From positions 1-64,000 of the forward strand of contig JAVKOQ010000186.1 of NCBI GenBank assembly GCA_031835245.1: a stretch of 64,000 nt of DNA, given 5' to 3'. Position 1 is the first letter of the stretch. Every line of letters begins with the position of its first letter. This DNA comes from Balamuthia mandrillaris. Lineage: Eukaryota; Discosea; Longamoebia; Balamuthiidae. A program made the translations under genes and the position numbers. Positions 49,188 through 60,504 of the stretch are shown here, piece by piece. The notes beneath the pieces are model-generated. The model was given only the letters and a program-made list of their open reading frames with translations, did not search any database and was not told the origin of the DNA.

Positions 49188-49275
49188 CCGGCAATGGCGC
49201 AATTGGTAGCGCAGCGGACTGTAGTTGTTACAAATAGCTTTCCGTTGGTTCCTGGTTCGAGTCCGGGTTGCCGGA
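49188..49275 (+). tRNA. tRNA-Tyr(GUA) with 15-base intron
   Basis: Acceptor CCGGCAA pairs with TTGCCGG, discriminator A. Anticodon stem GCGGA/TCCGT, loop C-T-GTA-G followed by an intron at 49225-49239 (TTGTTACAAATAGCT), at the canonical position after base 37, then T38. The intron contains TTAC, able to pair with the anticodon. T arm CCTGG TTCGAGT CCGGG. Total 88 bases. Confidence 0.93.
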
Positions 49276-49408
49276 TGGCTTTTTTTTTACAATCCTTTTT
49301 TGTCGACTTGACGAATGCTTGTTTTTTTATTTTGGCGACATGTCCTGCCGTAAAGAAAAAGACCCCCTTTGTGTGTTTTTTTTTTTTTTTATTGCTTACA
49401 GGGTGTCA

Positions 49409-49969
49409 TTATTGTTTGCGCCCGCCGTCATCGCTGCATGTTGCAACTCCTCCGGAGGTGTTGTTGCCAGACTCATCCTGCTTTTGCTCCTCTCCCATCA
49501 TTTCTTGTCGCTGCTGCTCCGTCAGCCCTTCCAAAGCATAGGCCCTCAGTTTTTTGGCATCCTCGCAGTCGGGGCAAACCCTGAGGCACTCGTTCAGGTA
49601 GCGCAAAGAGTATGGGCGGTCATCCAACAGCAGCAAGAGGTAGGCTAAACCCACGTAGCATTCCGGCGCGTTGCGGTCACACACCAGCCCCTGAATGAAC
49701 GCCGTGGAGGCATCCTTCAGGCTTTGCTTGTCCTCAAAGCCGCTGGCCTGCGCCTTGGCCAATAGCTTGAACCCTTTCTCTTGGAGCTCCTTGGCTTTGC
49801 CTGGCACGCTGACCAGCTGGCGACAGGTAGGGCAGGTCATGCCCGCCTGGAGCCAGCCAATGATGCATGGAAGGCAGAAGCTGGTCTTGCAAGCGCAGGA
49901 GAGGTGGACAGGATTACCGGGCGCTTCCAAACAGATCAAACATGTCTTTTCTTCTTCTTTGTCTTCCAT
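49409..49969 (-). CDS. RING-type zinc-finger protein, copy A
   Basis: 186 codons, intronless, ATG at 49969 (MEDKEEEKTCLICLEAPGNP). The RING is CLIC...SCACKTSFCLPCIIGW...CPTC: eight cysteines with Cys where RING usually has His, spaced C-x2-C, C-x-C, C-x2-C, C-x2-C. A second part of TPR-like helices follows: AYLLLLLDDRPYSLRYLNEC and AKKLRAYALEGLTEQQRQEM. RING proteins usually serve as E3 ubiquitin ligases; the TPR-like part may bind a partner. The neighbour 1.6 kb away (copy B) differs at only about 13 of 186 positions. The tail ends SDDGGRKQ. Confidence 0.82.
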   Translation of the reverse strand: MEDKEEEKTCLICLEAPGNPVHLSCACKTSFCLPCIIGWLQAGMTCPTCRQLVSVPGKAKELQEKGFKLLAKAQASGFEDKQSLKDASTAFIQGLVCDRNAPECYVGLAYLLLLLDDRPYSLRYLNECLRVCPDCEDAKKLRAYALEGLTEQQRQEMMGEEQKQDESGNNTSGGVATCSDDGGRKQ

Positions 49970-50124
49970 TCTGGTTTTTCTTTCAGCAAAACACACAACC
50001 CAGCAACCACCAGTTTATTTTTGCCTTTTTACCTATTTAATGTCTAAATCTCTTATTAGCTGAACAAACAAGCAAATCACACCTGTACATGTGGTATCAG
50101 GTTTCGTAGAAGGCACCACGAGAT

Positions 50125-50841
50125 GGAAAGAACGGCAGCACAACAAAAAGTTTTGGTTGAAAGGAGGAGAAAACAAAACAGGGAGCTCCTCCGTCTGCGT
50201 CAAATCCATTCGTCTATTCTTTCATGTCTTTGTCTTTTTACTGTTTCTTTTTATTTGTTAGAATGAACATGGCATCCCAGATGAGAAAGGATTTTCTCTC
50301 CCTTCTTGTTCTTAATTTTTCTGTCTTTTGCTTTTGTTCTCTCTTTTCTCTTTATCCCTTTGAGTTCTTGTTCTTGTTCTTGTTCTTGTTCTTCTTGTTC
50401 TTGGTCTTGTTCTTGTTCTTGTTCTTGTTCTTCTTGTTCTTCTTCTTCTTGTTCTTGTTCTTCTTCTTCTTCTTCTTCTTCTTCTTCTGCTTCTGCGTGC
50501 TGAATAAATATATACAGGTATTCTTTGCTTAGGAACATGGCATCCAGTTTAACCTCCCAGATGTAAGTCTTGGAAGAGCGAAGGAGAAGATCCTTATTGA
50601 ACTTGGAATCACTTTGAAGAGTGAAGCTGCCTATGGAGGAGGCCGCACAAGAAAGTCGAAAGTGTGCGCACACCTCATCACAGATGAAGATAACCCTATG
50701 GACAAGTCTTCACAACGGCGCACCTCAAGGAGTACAAGAGCTATGTACCTGCGCCCGTCCCCGAGTCCATGGATAGCCTGTGAGACTGTCATCGCCATCA
50801 TTGGCCAGAGTCGATGTGCTCGTGTTGTTTTTTCTTGCTCA
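50125..50841 (+). other. Unassigned coding-like segments between the RING copies
   Basis: Several frames look protein-like but do not combine into a gene. On the + strand: MERTAAQQKVLVERRRKQNR at about 50122, VSLGRAKEKILIELGITLKS at about 50562, and in another frame TAHLKEYKSYVPAPVPESMD near 50720. A CTT/GTT block sits at 50370-50490. A good donor (GATGTAAGT) is at about 50564. On the - strand the frames at 50251-50673 and 50631-50918 are also open. This could be a decayed gene, or an intron-containing gene I cannot assemble. Confidence 0.3.
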
Positions 50842-50988
50842 TAAAGTGCCTTGCTACAAATGTAAAATGAACCGACTTCCTCCATCAGCCCGGGTGCAGA
50901 GGGAAACTCGGCATTCAAGAAAGAAATAGAAGAACCTTGTTTTTTTTTTTTTGAACACGTTTTGTTTTTTATTGCTTACAGGGTGTCA

Positions 50989-51549
50989 TTATTGTTTGCG
51001 CCCGCCGTCATCGCTGCATTTTGCAACTCCTCCGGAGGTGTTGTTGCCAGGTTCGTCTTGCTTTTGCTCCTCTCCCATCATTTCTTGTCGCTGCTGCTCC
51101 GTCAGCCCTTCCAAAGCATAGGCCTTCAGTTTTTTGGCGTCCTCATAGTCGGGGCAAACCCTGAGGCACTCGTTCAGGTAGCGCAAAGCGAAAGGGCGGT
51201 CATCCAACAGCAGCAAGAGGTAGGCTAAACCCACGTAGCATTCGGGAGCGTTGCGGTCACACACCAGCCCATTAATGAACGCCGTGGAGGCATCCTTCAG
51301 GCTTTGCTTGTCCTCAAAGCCGCTGGCCTGCGCCTTGGCCAAGAGATCGACCCCTTGCTCGTGGAGCTCCTTGGCTTTGCCTGGCACGCTGACCAGCTGG
51401 CGACAGGTAGGGCAGGTCATGCCCGCCTGGAGCCAGCCAATGATGCATGGAAGGCAGAAGTGGGTCTTGCAAGCGCAGGAGAGGTGGACAGGGTTACCGG
51501 GCGCTTCCAAACAGATCAAACATGTCTTTTCTTCTTCTTTGTTTTCCAT
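50989..51549 (-). CDS. RING-type zinc-finger protein, copy B
   Basis: 186 codons, ATG at 51549 (MENKEEEKTCLICLEAPGNP). Same architecture as copy A, with CKTHFC in place of CKTSFC and small changes elsewhere (for example AKELHEQGVDLLAKAQ for AKELQEKGFKLLAKAQ, DRPFALRYL for DRPYSLRYL). Similarity continues into the 3' flank (GGGTGTCATTATTGTTTGCG) on both copies. The eight-Cys RING is conserved, and most base changes between copies keep the frame, so both are probably functional recent duplicates. Confidence 0.82.
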   Translation of the reverse strand: MENKEEEKTCLICLEAPGNPVHLSCACKTHFCLPCIIGWLQAGMTCPTCRQLVSVPGKAKELHEQGVDLLAKAQASGFEDKQSLKDASTAFINGLVCDRNAPECYVGLAYLLLLLDDRPFALRYLNECLRVCPDYEDAKKLKAYALEGLTEQQRQEMMGEEQKQDEPGNNTSGGVAKCSDDGGRKQ

Positions 51550-52018
51550 TCTTGTTTTTCTTTCGGCAAAGAAAAGCCACCGCCAACAGAACAAAAAAAA
51601 AACAACCCACCTAACAAAAAATCGCAAATTTGTTCAGATAAGAGAAAATTATAAAATTAAATAATCCAAAATGGAAAAATTATAAATAAAATAGATGGTT
51701 GCTAGGAATCGGATCTTGTTTCTAGGATACGGCTTAATTCATTTACTTAGGAGGAGAATTCGAACTTTTCGGTTTTTCCTGCTGGCACGTTTGCGCCTCC
51801 TCAATTCAGGACAGGACTTCGCCACGACGCAATGGGAAGCTCAACGCTTCCTGTATAATGCAATATACACCAGCATTCAGTTTTTCATGTGCACAAACAA
51901 AAAGGAGAGAAAGAGAGAGCTCCACAAGGCCATTTACCAGTTTTTGTTGCTTCTTGTCCAATCCCTTTAGGTTGGTTAGGAAGAGAAAAGTTAGACATGC
52001 ATGTTTACATTATTATTA
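51550..52018 (+). other. Intergenic with a weak 91-codon ORF
   Basis: AT-rich at 51590-51700. A plus-strand ORF at 51695-51970 (MVARNRILFLGYGLIHLLRR..., ending LLLVQSL) has 91 codons, is basic and hydrophobic and has no recognised motif. It lies between the RING copy B and the sucrase/ferredoxin-like gene. I consider it a possible small gene only. Confidence 0.3.
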
Positions 52019-52741
52019 TCAAGCAAAGAGCCTCGGTACCATTCTGCCACGCCACAACTCTGGAGCAACCTCTGCGTTGCCCTCCACATCGAGCAGCTCC
52101 ACCAACTTTTTGTTGGCAAAGTTTTAGTTTTAAAAGGTAAAATGCAACACGAAAAAAATAAATGTAATGGAGAATGGAACCTTTGGCGCGTTTTCTTCGG
52201 AGACATAACCGTACCAGTCTCCTTGAGGATACAAAACAACAACAGCGGCGTACTTGTGTCCTCCTAAATGGCTGCTCTTTCGTACCTTTATTTTGCGTAA
52301 CATAAAACAATAAGCAACAAAAAAAAAAAAAAAAACAAAGAAAACCCAAGATAAACCATACCACAACTTGATTCTCGGTGATGCCTTTGTCAGCCAAAGC
52401 TTTTTGCAAAGAGTCAACCACTAACGGTCCTTCTCTTCCGCATCTCGTGTCCCTTTTTTTAACAAGAGCACATTATAAGTTCAACAAACAATACAAAGAA
52501 ACAAAAAAAAAATAGAAAACAAACCTGTTTGCGTGGCAACAAACCAAAAACATGTGCTGAGGCTCAAAAGAGATATGTTTAACTCTGAAAAGTAGAAATG
52601 GTGAGTTGCAAACACATAAAGAAATTTAAAAAAAAAAAAAGATATCGTCGAGTGAGTGCACCTTTCGCAGACCTTATTGCCCACGAAATGGTCCTCTACT
52701 ATACTCTGTTTGTCTCCACCAAAGTAATAGAAAATTAAAAA

Positions 52742-52780
<39 letters not shown>

Positions 52781-52801
52781 CGATACGATACGAGATGAGA
52801 C

Positions 52802-52841
<40 letters not shown>

Positions 52842-53629
52842 GAGAGCGAGAGAGCGAGACCTCCAAATCACGTTCAGTTACACCAACGTAACGAATCCTC
52901 TCAGGAAAGACGAGAAGATCAACGGTAGCTTCAGAAGAGGAAGAGGCTTCAGAGGAGATGGGAGCTTCATCGCAGTTCGTAACTATAGTCTTTTTCTGGA
53001 TTTGGTCCTTTCTGGATTTGACGAGAGCGCCCAACTTATTCGCAAAGGATGAGGCTAAACGCACGAAAATGAGTTAAGTAGCAGAAGCAGAGGAAGCAGC
53101 AGCAGCAAGCGGGGAGGAAGAAGAAGAAGAAGAAGAACAAGAAGGAGAAGAAGAACAAGAAGGAAGGGAACAAACTGTCAGAAGATATTTTAGCTGGCCA
53201 ATACTTCGCAAATATTAAAACAGTATTTTTGAGAAAAGAAAGACAAGAGTGAGAACGAGAACGAGAGAGCGAGAGAGAGAGAGCGAGAGAGAGAGAGAGA
53301 GAGAGGTGAGAGAGAGACAGAGAGAAGAAAGGACTCACATCAGGGCTCTGGCCGGTACAAATCAGAACGTGACGCTCGTACAGACCAACCGTGGCCAACA
53401 AGGAAGGGTTGAACGGGCCACAGCCCCCTTCAGCCGCTGTTTTACCACATTCACACGTTTCCTCCTTCTCGGCGGTGCTATGGAAGGCCACCACCTCCCT
53501 CTCTTCTTCTGCTCTCTGGCTGCTGTGCCTTTGCTTCTTGTGGGTGTAGTAGATGTGCAGCGCGATGGCAAAGCTTCCTGCCAACAAAAGGCCTTGGACT
53601 TTATCTCGTTCGGACCAAGTTTTAAACAT
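52019..53629 (-). CDS. Sucrase/ferredoxin-like (thioredoxin-fold) protein
   Basis: ATG at 53629 (MFKTWSERDKVQGLLLAGSF) with a hydrophobic N-terminal helix (LLLAGSFAIALHIYY) that may anchor it in a membrane. Then NPSLLATVGLYERHVLICTG, an intron with CT repeats, GALVKSRKDQIQKKTIVTNC, VDLLVFPERIRYVGVTERDL, KQSIVEDHFVGNK, VKHISFEPQHMFLVCCHANR, DTRCGREGPLVVDSLQKALA, VRKSSHLGGHKYAAVVVLYP, GDWYGYVSEENA and ELLDVEGNAEVAPELWRGRM. C.H..RD.RCG..GP, SH.GGHK.A..V..YP..DWYG and LWRG are the Suc/Fer-like (AIM32-type) signatures, which may hold a [2Fe-2S] cluster. About six introns. Stop at 52019. Confidence 0.85.
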
Positions 53630-53887
53630 CTCGTTTGTTGTCCACCGACGAGGCGATCTCTTTCTTGTGCTTCCTTCTCTTTTCTTTTTTTGTTGAAGAC
53701 TGGCGAAAGAACTGCTCCTGGAGGTGACGTCATATATCACTGCCACACAAAGGGAGCTCTTGTGACGTCATCCCGGAAAAGACGATTCCGTGATGAGCAA
53801 ATGTTGTCTAAAAGCATTACAATGGTTTTTTTTTTGATACAAGAGACAGAGAAGAGGAGGAAACGAAAGAAGAAGAAAGGAAGGGTG

Positions 53888-55773
53888 TTAAGAACAGTTG
53901 CTAACTTGCAGGGTTGGTGTTGGTGGAAGCGGTTTGTTGGGTCGAACAACGACGGAGCCTGAGCGTTTGTTGCGGGCGGGGTCTCGGGCTGACACCATTA
54001 TCGAGGTTCGGCGCAGGAGAGGTGGGGCCTCCGCTGCTCTTTGTGATTCCGCTGGCAAAGAGAACAATAAGAGGAAAGAAGCAAACGAAAGAAAAGAGAG
54101 ACAGAGAAAGAAGGAAGGGAGAAGAGAGCAGAAAGAAGCAAGAAGAATGCACAGTGCAACATATGGCGCCAGACGAACGAGGGAAGAATATAGAACTAAG
54201 AAAGAATACAGCAAACGATGCAAGAAGAATGGCGTACCAAGTTCTTTTTTCAAGTCAGAGGCAGAGTTGGATCGCTTCAAGTTCTTTTGTATGACGGCCT
54301 GTCCGGTCTCTGGGTCCACCCTCACGCTCAGCTGATACAACGGGTTGGTTCGTTTGTTGACCCGTTCTTCCTCCTCTTCAGCGGAGCGAGCGGACGGGTT
54401 CACCGTCTGAAACTTTTTCTTGCTTCCTTTTCTCGTTTTCTTTTTGTTGTTGAGGTTGAGAGGGGATACCTCTTTCTCGCGACTTCCCTTTCGTTCTTTT
54501 CTGCCGGTTGACTTTTTGTCGAGAGTGAGAGGCGGAGGTTCGGCGGCTAAGAGGGGATGTTGGTAGGAGTGGCTTCGAGGAGAGGAGGTGCCCCGTGGCG
54601 TCTTTGCCAGGCGTCGCTTTATGGAAGCCTTCTTCTCTCCTTTTAGTCCTCTCTATAGATTGATGTAATGCATTACAAGTTAAAACACAGAAACGATACA
54701 TGAAAGCAATAAGAAAGACAGAAAGAAAGAAACGACAAGAAAGAAAGAAAGACCACAAACCTGACGAGGCTCAACCTTCAACGAAAGCTGATACAATTCC
54801 TTGTCCGAAGAAACGATGTGTCTCTGCTCCTCTTTGCCATCGTCGATGCTCAAGAAAGCTTGCAACTCTCGAATCGGCTCAAAACGACCTTCAAAAGAAG
54901 GTTGTTGAGACTTGATCAAGTTCTGAAGTATCTTTGTCACAAGTTCCATTTTCATAAAGTTGATTCTTTGTTCTTCCTCCTCTTCTTCTTTCGCTTTTGT
55001 TCCTTCATCTCGTTTTTCTTTCACTGTCGCTTTTATTGCCTCTCTTTTTTCCGTTTCCGTTTCGTTGTTGTTTTCTTCTTCGTTCTCGTTTCGGCGTTTG
55101 ATGAAGGTTTCGTTTTCGTCGATGAAGATGAGGTCGGAGAGGTAGGCGCCCAGGAAGGGAATAAGCGGAGGTTCACAGGACTGTAGGAACTTGCGATACT
55201 TTTCAAAGTTGCCCTCTGGGCTGAAAAAGTCTTGAATGATGGCTAACCCAGCCATGTCCTCCGATGCTAACGTCTAGTTTAAGTTTGTTGTGCAATGAGT
55301 TGGTATATATGTGCAACAGTAAAGTGAAAAGAAGAAGGAGGAAAACAAAAGAGAACAGAGAGAAACAGCAAGAGAGAGAGAGAGAGAGAGAGAAGGTATG
55401 AGAAAAAGATGCTAACCTGCCACGTTCGATGAATCCGTTCAATGCCAGCAGCACTAAGGACGCTGTTGATAATCATCATGCCCTGAAAGTTTTGCAACTT
55501 TTGAAACTCCATGCCGATGCGAATGACTTGAGACAAGCAGGCGGCTCGCTCCAAAATGTCTTCTCTCTGCATGATTTGCGTTTGCATCCAGTAACTCAAC
55601 ATGTTGAAGCGTTTGATGAGAGTGAGAATGGTGGGAGAGTTTTTGGAGGCCGTCTTTGTCTTTGTCCATCCGCTGTTGAAGAACTCGGAGCGTGATATAG
55701 AAGAGAATAATATAGAGTCCTTTTTTTTAATAGAAAAGTACAAACAAAGACTGGAGTTAAAACAAAACGAACA

Positions 55774-55808
<35 letters not shown>

Positions 55809-56171
55809 TAACTCAAACAAAACCTTGATGGTAAGCTGCTGAGCAAACTGCTCCGGGGTGAATGACATGATATCTATGTTTGAAATGTCGATGGACTCCT
55901 CCATTCGTCTCGTTGTTTCTTCCTCTTTCGCCTTCTCTTCTTGTTCCATTTTTTCTTTCAAAGCATCCTGTTGAGTTAAAACAAAAAAACAAGGTGAGCA
56001 GAAGGAAGAAAGAAAGGAGAAAGAAGAAGGAAGAGAGAAGAAGCATCGAGAAGATAGCACAGAAACAAAAAAGAAAGGAGGATGAAATGGAGCATCAGCG
56101 ATGATAAAGTAATCATAACAGTACATTAAAAATGTACTTCATGTAATACATGCATTTAACCCATCATTTGC

Positions 56172-56214
<43 letters not shown>

Positions 56215-57231
56215 CGAGATTAGCAAAAATGGAGAGAACGTACTCGTAGCTTTTTGATCGCCTCCAACACAACTTCACCGCTCCGGTCAGGTGGCTTCAA
56301 AGTGCCACTCCAATGTTCGACCATCGGCAAGAGCTTCGCCTTCCGCAAAAAGTCCTCCGGGAACCACTTCAGCCAGCTCTCCAACAGCCTCAGCACCCTG
56401 TTCTGCCGGGCCGCGTCCTCCTTGGCTCGCGCCTCGTTGAACACGTCCACAAGGTCCAACAGCAGCTCCTCGCTCGTTGTGAAGATGGGGTGAGTCAACA
56501 GGAAGACCTTGGCGGAGGAAACGGCTTCGCCTGCTTCTTCCGTCCATGGCTCGTCGTCCAATGCAGAAGAAGAAGAAGAAGAAGAAGAAGAAGAAGAACA
56601 AGAACAAGAAGAAGAAGAAGAGAGTATGTGGTTTAACAGAGCAGAAGGAGTGCCTGAGATGATCGTTTTGCGGCCGTTGTTGTGTGCGTCTACATTATAT
56701 TCGACGTTATTTTCAAAGAGATAAGCAGAAGACGAAGAAGAAGTAAGAGAAGAAGAGGAAGAAGTTGTGTTGCTTTTGTGCTTATTACTATTCTTGTCCT
56801 CGTCGGTTGTTGTTCTTGATTTTTGGTGGTGCTGCTGTTGTTGCTGTGGAGTGGGGGAGGTCACTGGCGTGAGCTGACCGCTGGCTCGAAACCAGGGGTC
56901 GTCTGCCTCGCCATCTTCTTCTTCTTCTTGTTCCTCTTCTGCTTTTTTCGTTTTTGGCTTTTCGAAAATAAATATAGAAAAATAAAATAAAACAACACAT
57001 AAAGGAAGGAAAGAGGGGGATATGCACCAGAGAGAGTTTTGGGATGGCTAACCCAGAAGTCTCCTCGTCGCTCTCCTCGTGCCTCTCAAAGTCGTTCTCC
57101 TCCTCGTCCGAGTCCAATTCCCCCGTCCAATCCCCGGTACCATCCGTTCCGTCGTTGCCTCCGCTCTCCGCCAGACTTCGCGGCTGAGCCTCGCTTCCTT
57201 CCGCAGTGGTGGTAGGGGTGGTCGAAGACAT
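53888..57231 (-). CDS. Ras guanine-nucleotide exchange factor (CDC25 domain)
   Basis: ATG at 57231 (MSSTTPTTTAEGSEAQPRSL). The N-terminus is acidic with Ser and Gln runs. A RasGEF-N (REM)-like helical region follows: KVFLLTHPIFTTSEELLLDL, RVLRLLESWLKWFPEDFL. After an intron comes the catalytic domain: MSFTPEQFAQQLTIKDSILF, SEFFNSGWTK, SPTILTLIKRFNMLSYWMQT, ACLSQVIRIGMEFQKLQNFQ, GMMIINSVLSAAGIERIHRT, SCEPPLIPFLGAYLSDLIFI, NFMKMELVTKILQNLIKSQQ, ELQAFLSIDD, ELYQLSLKVEPRQ. This matches the CDC25 fold, although the segment between LGAYLSDLIFI and INFMK holds a charged insert. A basic, Ser-rich tail with a PPTP motif ends at 53888. Such proteins load Ras with GTP, for example in amoeboid movement and feeding. 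Confidence 0.88.
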
Positions 57232-57645
57232 GTCTTAGCCTTTATACCAAGTCCGTTCCCCTCTTTCTCTTCCCTTGGCCAGAACAGTAGGCTGTATCTT
57301 CTTGCGACCAGAAAAAGTGCTAAAAACAAACATGTTAATTGCGTTACATTTATATATTGCTTTAATTAATGAAGTAAATGTTGTGCACATGTTGTGCACA
57401 TTTACAGCACTATTTGACCTTCATCCATTGTCTCTGTTTCGAAAATATCACAATAAATTCTCAAAATTCGAAAATTAATGCGACGATAATCAGTTCATAA
57501 AAATAATCCAAAAAAATTACATAGTATTGTGGACATTTTAAAATATCAAATAGTTATTAGAAAATGAAAATATATTACGATATTTTATACACAAAAAAAT
57601 ATAAAGAAAATAATTAAAATTTAAGATAAAGAGAAGAAAAGAGAG
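57232..57645. other. AT-rich divergent intergenic region
   Basis: About 410 bases; 57320-57640 is strongly AT-rich. It separates the divergent RasGEF and EF-hand genes. The sequence ATGTTGTGCACATGTTGTGCACAT (about 57378-57401) contains a tandem 12-mer TGTTGTGCACA-type repeat. No gene. Confidence 0.5.
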
Positions 57646-58427
57646 ATGGAAGGGTCCACCACCACCGCCACCACAACGCAAGAAGCGACGGAGGTCATGA
57701 AGTCCGCTCCCTCCATCAAGGCCCTGTTGACCGCGGAGGGGGACGCCACCGAGGAGTACATCGCCATCGTCAGCGACGTCTTCCGCCGCTTCGACCTCGA
57801 CAAGGACCAGCTGCTGAGCTTCGAGGAGTTCAACCGCATGCTGGCGGCCGGCGGGGAGGAGCCGACGGACAAGGAGACCTTCGAGGAGATCGCGGAGGTG
57901 TTTGATGACGAGTGGACGGCACAAGGGGGCAAGGGAGTGTCCATGAAAGGACTGTTGGAGATGAGCATCACTTCCATGCTCGCTGTATGTTTGTTTCTCT
58001 TCTATTTTTATTTTTTGTTTGTTTCATGTTTTCTTTTTTTTTTCTTTTTTCTTTTCTTTTTTTCTTTTCTTTTTCTTTTTCTTTCTTCTTTTTTTTTTTC
58101 ATTTCTTTCTTTTTTTTTTCTTTTTTTTTTTCCCCTCACACTCTTCACCGTAATGAGTAGGAGCCAGAAGGAGAACGCCGCCAACTGCTGAAGCTTGGGT
58201 ACAACATTCCGGAAGCGGCCTTCCCAGCGGGACCTTCCAAAGAGGAGAAAGAGCTGGACGAGTTTCTGGACGAGACGGACCTCAAAGTCATGAGCTTGAA
58301 CAAAGGGGACCTTCCTCCCATCCTGCAGGAGACGCTCGATTCTTCTGCTTCTTCTTCTGCCGCTCCTCATGATGCTGGCAAGAAGGAAGACGAAGAAGGT
58401 GCCGCTAGCGAAGAAAAGAAAGAATAA
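57646..58427 (+). CDS. EF-hand calcium-binding protein
   Basis: ATG at 57646 (MEGSTTTATTTQEATEVMKS). One EF-hand is clear: VSDVFRRFDLDKDQLLSFEE, loop D-L-D-K-D-Q-L-L-S-F-E-E with acidic residues at positions 1, 3, 5, 9 (Ser) and 12. A second helix pair (IAEVFDDEWTAQGGKGVSMK) is a degenerate partner. One T-rich intron, about 57987-58161, is joined in phase to EPEGERRQLLKLGYNIPEAA. The C-terminus is Ser/Glu-rich and ends ASEEKKE. The single good loop suggests a regulatory calcium sensor or a paired degenerate hand. Gene family not identified more precisely. Confidence 0.82.
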
Positions 58428-58553
58428 ACCAAGTATTGCCCCGTCAAAAGAGGAGAGAGAGGAGAGGCAGAGAGCTGTTGAATTGTAAAATTAATTGCTT
58501 GCGTTATTATTAATCGTATATAAGAGGGCGGAAGAACAAAGCCACACGGAACG

Positions 58554-58848
58554 ATGAGTGCAAGCGGGTGCTTCGCTTTGTTGTTGGTGCTGGTGGTGCT
58601 GGCCGGCTCTGTGGAGACGCGCGCTCAATTCCTGGATCCACAGTTTGGCTGGGCAACGGGGGTGGACTCCAGCTATGTAGATTGGCACCTATCCTTGTTC
58701 GTTACGTATAGGAGCTTTCTGATCTTTAGCGCAGGCAATGCCTACGACCAGTCGACCTATCTGTACATTTACGACACTAGTGCGTTTTTATCTCCCTTCT
58801 TCTATGTACATCTTCCTATCAGTTCATTGCTCATTCTCTCTTTTGTTT

Positions 58849-58894
<46 letters not shown>

Positions 58895-60504
58895 GTTTTG
58901 CTTACAGGAAGTGTTGGTGCGCCCCCAACCGTTCGCAATTATGCCTTTCCCAACGCCGCCAACAGAAGCATGACCGTCCTCAACGACCAACTTTACATAT
59001 GGGGAGGCCAAAACGCCTATACCAGCAGCAGCAGCAGCGTCTACGTGGTGCCTCTCTCTCCCACTTATGGCTTCCCCCTCACTTCCTACGACTATGATAC
59101 CATCACCCCCGATGCCTTTTTTCTCGAGTCGCCAGAGGCCCACGTGATGGCTGCATGGCCTGAGGCTCAAAGGCTGTACTTTTATGGTGGCTTCACCTCC
59201 TCCGTCGCCTCTTCCATCGGGGCTGCCGTTCCCTTGTTTCGTCTCTCGTTGGCATCAGAGGAAGAGAAGAGTCGGGGCTGGCAGCCGGTGTCGAGCGCAC
59301 AGAGCTACGGGCCGCCTGCCTTGAAGCACCATTCGGGATGCGTGAGAAGGACGAGGGAGGGAACCCTGCTGTGGTATATCTTTGGAGGAGCGGTTTGGAG
59401 CGTGGAGAATTTGATGCAAACCCCCTTGGATGACCTTTGGGTGCTTAACTTTGGTTTGTCTTGCTTCTGTATTGCCTCCATGTGTTTTCTCTTGCTTATA
59501 CTTTATTTGAACATCCGAACAGCCACAGAAACTTGGACTCAGGTCTTTAAGACAGGAGCGGAGACGGCTTGGCCGGCGGCAAGGCACATGCACGCCGCTG
59601 TCACATCACCGGATAACCTCCACATGTTCGTTCATGGAGGGAGAGATGTGTCCCAGACGTTTGGCGACCTTTGGGGTTTCGACTTTGGTATTGTTCCTCT
59701 TGTCTCCTGGTTTCATTTCTCTGCTGTTCTAACCGATGTTGTGTGGCTATGGTTTTTCTGCTTATTACTAGACACCGAATCGTGGACATATATCTCTCAA
59801 GCTTACTATACTTATGGCCATCACCTAGCGGCCACCATCCAGGAGCCTTATATGGGTTTCTCTTTCGTTCAACTTCACTTGTTTTATCCGGATGCCTCGC
59901 CTGCTGCGATTTATAGTTCAAGTAATACTTTCTTCACTTTTTTTAATTCTTCTCCGTCAATGTTTGATGCTGTTGTTGTTCTTCTTCTACTTCTTTAGCG
60001 TAGTTTTTGTTTCCTCATTTCTGCATCTACTTCTTTGTGCTGTTCGTCTTTTTCTTTTTTACTTTCTCTTTTCTTCTTCTCCTACTTCTGTAATGCTGAT
60101 TCCGAAAACAAAACGTAATACACAACGACACAGGTGGTGTGACAACATACAGTTGTGATGATGCGGTTGTTACCCCAGAGGACGACTGCAACAACAACGG
60201 TCTTGGTGATTTTTGTGAGATAAACATGTATCTCTCTGGCAGCGATTGCAACTACAACGACATTCTCGATGCTTGCGAACTGGACCCAACCTCCACGGAT
60301 TGCGACCACAACGGCATGCTGGATGAGTGCCAACCATTTCAAGTGATTTGTTCGAGAGGGGGATCGGATTCGAGGGAAGTGGAAGACAGCTCGTTGAAAC
60401 CTCTGTTGATAATTGTGTTTGCGGTTTGTATCAGCGTATTTGGGTTGGCCGCTGCAGTTATCGGTGGCTTCATTCTATGGGCTCAGTTGCGTCCCTCAGC
60501 CTAA
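58554..60504 (+). CDS. Membrane Kelch protein with Asp/Asn-Cys repeats (TSP3-like)
   Basis: ATG at 58554 gives a signal peptide (MSASGCFALLLVLVVLAGSV). Kelch-like blades follow: MTVLNDQLYIWGGQNAY, EAQRLYFYGGFTSSVASS, LKHHSGCVRR with LWYIFGGAVWSVEN, RHMHAAVTSPDNLHMFVHGG. After the last long intron come three Ca-binding-type repeats: DDCNNNGLGDFCEI, SDCNYNDILDACEL and TDCDHNGMLDECQ, which follow the D.N.NG..D.CE pattern of thrombospondin type 3 repeats. A single transmembrane helix (LLIIVFAVCISVFGLAAAVI) ends the protein a few residues before the stop. So it is a type I surface protein with an extracellular propeller and Ca-binding stalk. Four to five introns; one carries a CT run at 58855-58890. 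Confidence 0.85.
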
